Shown one piece after another: positions 61,801 to 64,000 of a stretch of 64,000 nt of DNA. How positions within the stretch are numbered: position 1 is the stretch's first letter; each line of letters begins with the position of its first letter. The position numbers and the translations under genes were made by a program. This stretch comes from Lepidonotus clava. Lineage: Eukaryota; Annelida; Polychaeta; Phyllodocida; Polynoidae. The notes under the pieces were generated by a model, which saw only the letters and a list, made by a program, of their open reading frames with translations, was not told the DNA's origin and ran no database searches. The stretch is taken from NCBI GenBank assembly GCA_936440205.1, contig OW387136.1:15844788-15908787 (forward strand), in the 5' to 3' direction.

Positions 61801-63006
61801 TATACCACCACTTGGGACGTGAACAGGTATCCAATGCAGACATTTTGTTATACACAGATCTCATCTACCCGGATTATTTTCAGAATAGCAACATATATTC
61901 TTATCATTATTTCACCCAGTTACTTCACTTAATTCCTATAGGACGACTTAGAGCTATATCCACATTTGGCAAAGATCCACACAAATATTGTACAAACACA
62001 AACAATAACACAGAACGATTACATCACCCGTGCAGTAATTCCTTTTCTATATCACACATCAATAGTTCTTATTATTGTGAAAAACCTCAATTAAATCTCG
62101 GCAGTTTCAAACCTCTTTCCCAATCAACCCAGTGTTCCCTGACCTATCAGGGTGCCACCTGGGTGGAGAAAGAGGAACCAAACCCTGGAGACGCCGGGTG
62201 TGTGGGTGCGCTACTCGTAGTGTGTTGGGGCGGCGGCAGGGGGCGCCACACTCACCTGGGTTGGTCTGGAGGGCGGCGGCGGCGGCGGAGGCGGCGGCCA
62301 GGACCTGCTGCATCTGGAGGAGGTTGAGGCCGGCCACGGGGTTCACCTGGGGGGCGTACAGCCCCGACATCTGACCCTTGTTGTCATCTGAGGAAGAAGG
62401 CAATGTTATAGGATTAAACTGATTGCATGTAAACTACAGAGTACTACTCAAACTACCAGGTATTAGCCCATAGGAGTTTGTGTCATCTGGGGAAGAAAAC
62501 AAGGGAATTTCCTCATCAGTTGTAGTGTTAAATTAGTGTATATTATTATTCACTACATACATGTATATACTCTTGTTGTCATTTAGGATGGAAAGCACAG
62601 GAATACCTTATCAATTTTAGTGTTGAGTAATGTGTAAACTATTATGATGATGATAATTGTTAGAGTTTATTGTCAACTCAGCAATTTTTCAGCTATATCG
62701 GGACCAACTCTGATGTCTGATACTTTTATCGTAAAACAGGAGTATTGGCTCTGACAAAGAGCATAGACATAGACCCTCCTTAATAGCCAATGACTAAATG
62801 AAAGTTAATCTCAGCTAAATGTATATCCTGCCCGTATACAAAGGCACTTTAAAGTACCAAATCAACAGGACTAAACACATCGCCACTTTGTGTAGGCTTT
62901 TCCTTTCAAGTGCTACATCAGAAGAGAGGGCCAACTTACCTGTTCCTAAATTGCCTAGATTTGCTAACGCTCCTAAGTTGCCGGCCGCTGCTGCCTGCTG
63001 CAGTAA
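49819..63006 (-). CDS. CELF: CELF1/2-class RNA-binding protein, C-terminal 332 aa (nine exons; 5' part off window)
   Basis: Minus-strand exons 62940-63006, 62256-62387, 61338-61409, 59018-59092, 57216-57299, 53572-53781, 51104-51190, 50427-50570 and 49819-49946 total 999 nt and close exactly in frame with the stop. The last two exons encode RRM3 with RNP2 [15 protein letters not shown]1 KCFGFVSY and the conserved end [35 protein letters not shown] and [11 protein letters not shown] match CELF1/2 rather than CELF3-6. The upstream exons are the Ala/Ser/Leu/Gln-rich divergent linker, with the CELF hallmark [18 protein letters not shown] proteins bind GU-rich RNA and act in splicing, mRNA decay and translation. 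RRM1 and RRM2 lie beyond 64000. The first linker intron is phase 0; all later ones are phase 1. Confidence 0.95.
50577..50895. repeat. Minisatellite upstream of the RRM3 acceptor, ~50-55 bp unit x6
   Basis: Units share TATGAAGGGGCACCAATGTTACAGTGTAGGGGGCAAGAACACTACA and variants. The array starts 7 bases from the exon edge at 50570, so it contains the acceptor and branch-point region of the minus-strand intron. Confidence 0.9.
55052..55075 (-). other. Candidate CELF cassette microexon, 24 nt
   Basis: Minus strand: pyrimidine tract, acceptor TTATTAG, 24 nt, donor CTAG/GTGAGA. In phase 1-1 it would insert KTGQLGL between the linker exons ending at 57216 and starting at 53781, with no stop and no frame change. 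Confidence 0.55.
56261..56284 (-). other. Candidate CELF cassette microexon, 24 nt
   Basis: Minus strand: acceptor GTTGTTGCAG, 24 nt, donor ATCAG/GTTGGC. In phase 1-1 it encodes SSGTSTS, Ser/Thr-rich like the rest of the linker. The donor is weaker than average. Confidence 0.45.
59763..59795 (-). other. Weak candidate CELF microexon, 33 nt
   Basis: Minus strand: acceptor GGTGACGCAG, 33 nt, donor AATG/GTGAGT. Phase 1-1 is open ([10 protein letters not shown]), but the Cys/Met content is unlike the CELF linker. Confidence 0.2.
60597..60617 (-). other. Candidate CELF cassette microexon, 21 nt
   Basis: Minus strand: strong tract CTTTTTCTTTCCCTTTGG, acceptor GCTAG, 21 nt, donor TACG/GTAAGG. In phase 1-1 it inserts A-VPQPVY between the linker exons ending at 61338 and starting at 59092. 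Confidence 0.5.
62380..62650. repeat. Three diverged ~98-bp units overlapping a CELF acceptor
   Basis: Units start at about 62380, 62480 and 62576 with T(T/G)GTCAT(C/T)T(G/A)GG(A)... and share a following TAGTGTT...TAAAC block. The first overlaps the acceptor and first bases of the exon ending at 62387. Confidence 0.55.
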
Positions 63007-64000
63007 CTGTAAGAGAAAGTCAAGGGTAAACGAAGGTCATCCACACATCACCATGGCAACGTCAGGGATGGGATAAACAATTTGTAAGATGCATTGACAA
63101 AAACCGTATTCATTCATGATATATACATGACATTTTTTAAAATTTATGTTATCTACTTATATATTCCCTTTTAAACTGAGCGTGGTCATAGTTAAGTGCG
63201 ATTGATATTATCCTTTTAAGACTCGGTATAACATTTTTATAATTGTGTGATAAATTTGATTTCAGATCAGTAAACAACTTAAAAGTACTGCAGTTTCAAC
63301 TGCCATCAGGACAACTCAATTTAAAATCCAGGTTAAATCCCTATTTAATTCAATATCTTCTTGATGTATCAGAAACAGAAAGGTTTTGGTTTTAAGCCAT
63401 TTCGGTGTTGACTTTCAGTGAAGCGATGGGATAGATCAAGCTTTTCTGACACATTCAGGGACAGATTCAATGATTGCCAACCCCCATCCTACTATTTAAG
63501 TGCCCTAGATAAAAATCCATCCTGATGGGATGATCGTTGGTTAATGTTTTACGACCCAAAGACTTCATCTCTTGTAATTGGATTGCTTGACGACCCTCAA
63601 ATCAATAGCCTTGTGCTGATTAGATAACACAGTTTAATAACCCCAGGCGGGAGTGGGCTGGTAAAATTGTAGCCAAACTAATCAAGAGACTTTCTCTGAA
63701 GTTCTTTTACACATCATCCGACAATGTTACATTAGAAAAATCCCTGAAACGCCTTGCATGTTTTTCTTCGACTTTTGAGACTTCACATTCCGCTGAAACC
63801 TTAAGGCCCAATGAAAGTGCGAGTGAGAACAAGTATAAGGGTGTTGATATCATTAGATAGGATTTTGGGTGCTCTTTCTTCTAATGGTGTGTATTTTGTA
63901 TGGGTTCCTAGCATATTTATATTGAAGATCTAGGGAGGAAAAAATCCAAATATAACCAAAAGTACATATCTTCGTAACTAATTTGGCTGATCAGGGAAAA
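63007..64000. other. CELF intron, non-coding
   Basis: No further CELF exon could be found up to the window edge. AT-rich, with no repeat seen. Confidence 0.6.

Overview
The window is animal nuclear DNA: AT-rich, intron-containing, and full of short repeats and non-autonomous transposable elements. The gene content (a class C glutamate-type receptor and a CELF1/2-class RNA-binding protein) and the very frequent TAGGCCTA-type motif suggest a marine invertebrate, probably a deuterostome such as an echinoderm. The species call is inference only.

Layout. (a) 1-6.3 kb: mostly non-coding. It may hold the last coding exon of a gene lying to the left (1022-1185), plus a 307-bp hAT-like MITE and inverted repeats. 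(b) 6336-12412, plus strand: a complete five-exon metabotropic-glutamate-receptor-like GPCR of 836 residues. (c) 13-16 kb: tandem duplications, a solo LTR and a two-part promoter region with a periodic E-box array. (d) 16.2-23.0 kb, plus strand: a nine-exon gene for a 445-residue disordered protein of unknown function. (e) 25.2-27.6 kb, plus strand: a single long ORF (805 codons), Ser-rich and unrecognised. (f) 28.7-29.6 kb, minus strand: an intronless 305-residue coiled-coil protein, convergent with (e). (g) 29.7-41.4 kb: non-coding, with a 2-kb TIR element, duplications and another solo LTR. (h) 41.4-64 kb, minus strand: the 3' two thirds of a CELF1/2 gene. Nine exons encode the linker (divergent domain) and RRM3 and end with the stop at 49819. 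RRM1 and RRM2 must lie beyond the right edge.

Recurrent theme. Tandem arrays repeatedly sit on splice sites. They duplicate a 5' donor about 24 times (GPCR exon 3) and a 3' acceptor plus exon start three times (GPCR exon 5). Arrays also lie directly upstream of acceptors in the disordered-protein gene and in the CELF RRM3 exon. The CELF linker exons are all phase 1-1 and interchangeable, and three in-phase candidate microexons (21, 24 and 24 nt) were found between them. Three solo LTRs of one family each have TG...CA ends and a perfect 4-bp target duplication.

The genes do not form a functional pathway; they are ordinary neighbours in a metazoan genome. Exon limits were derived by hand from reading-frame continuity and GT/AG sites. 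No database search was run.
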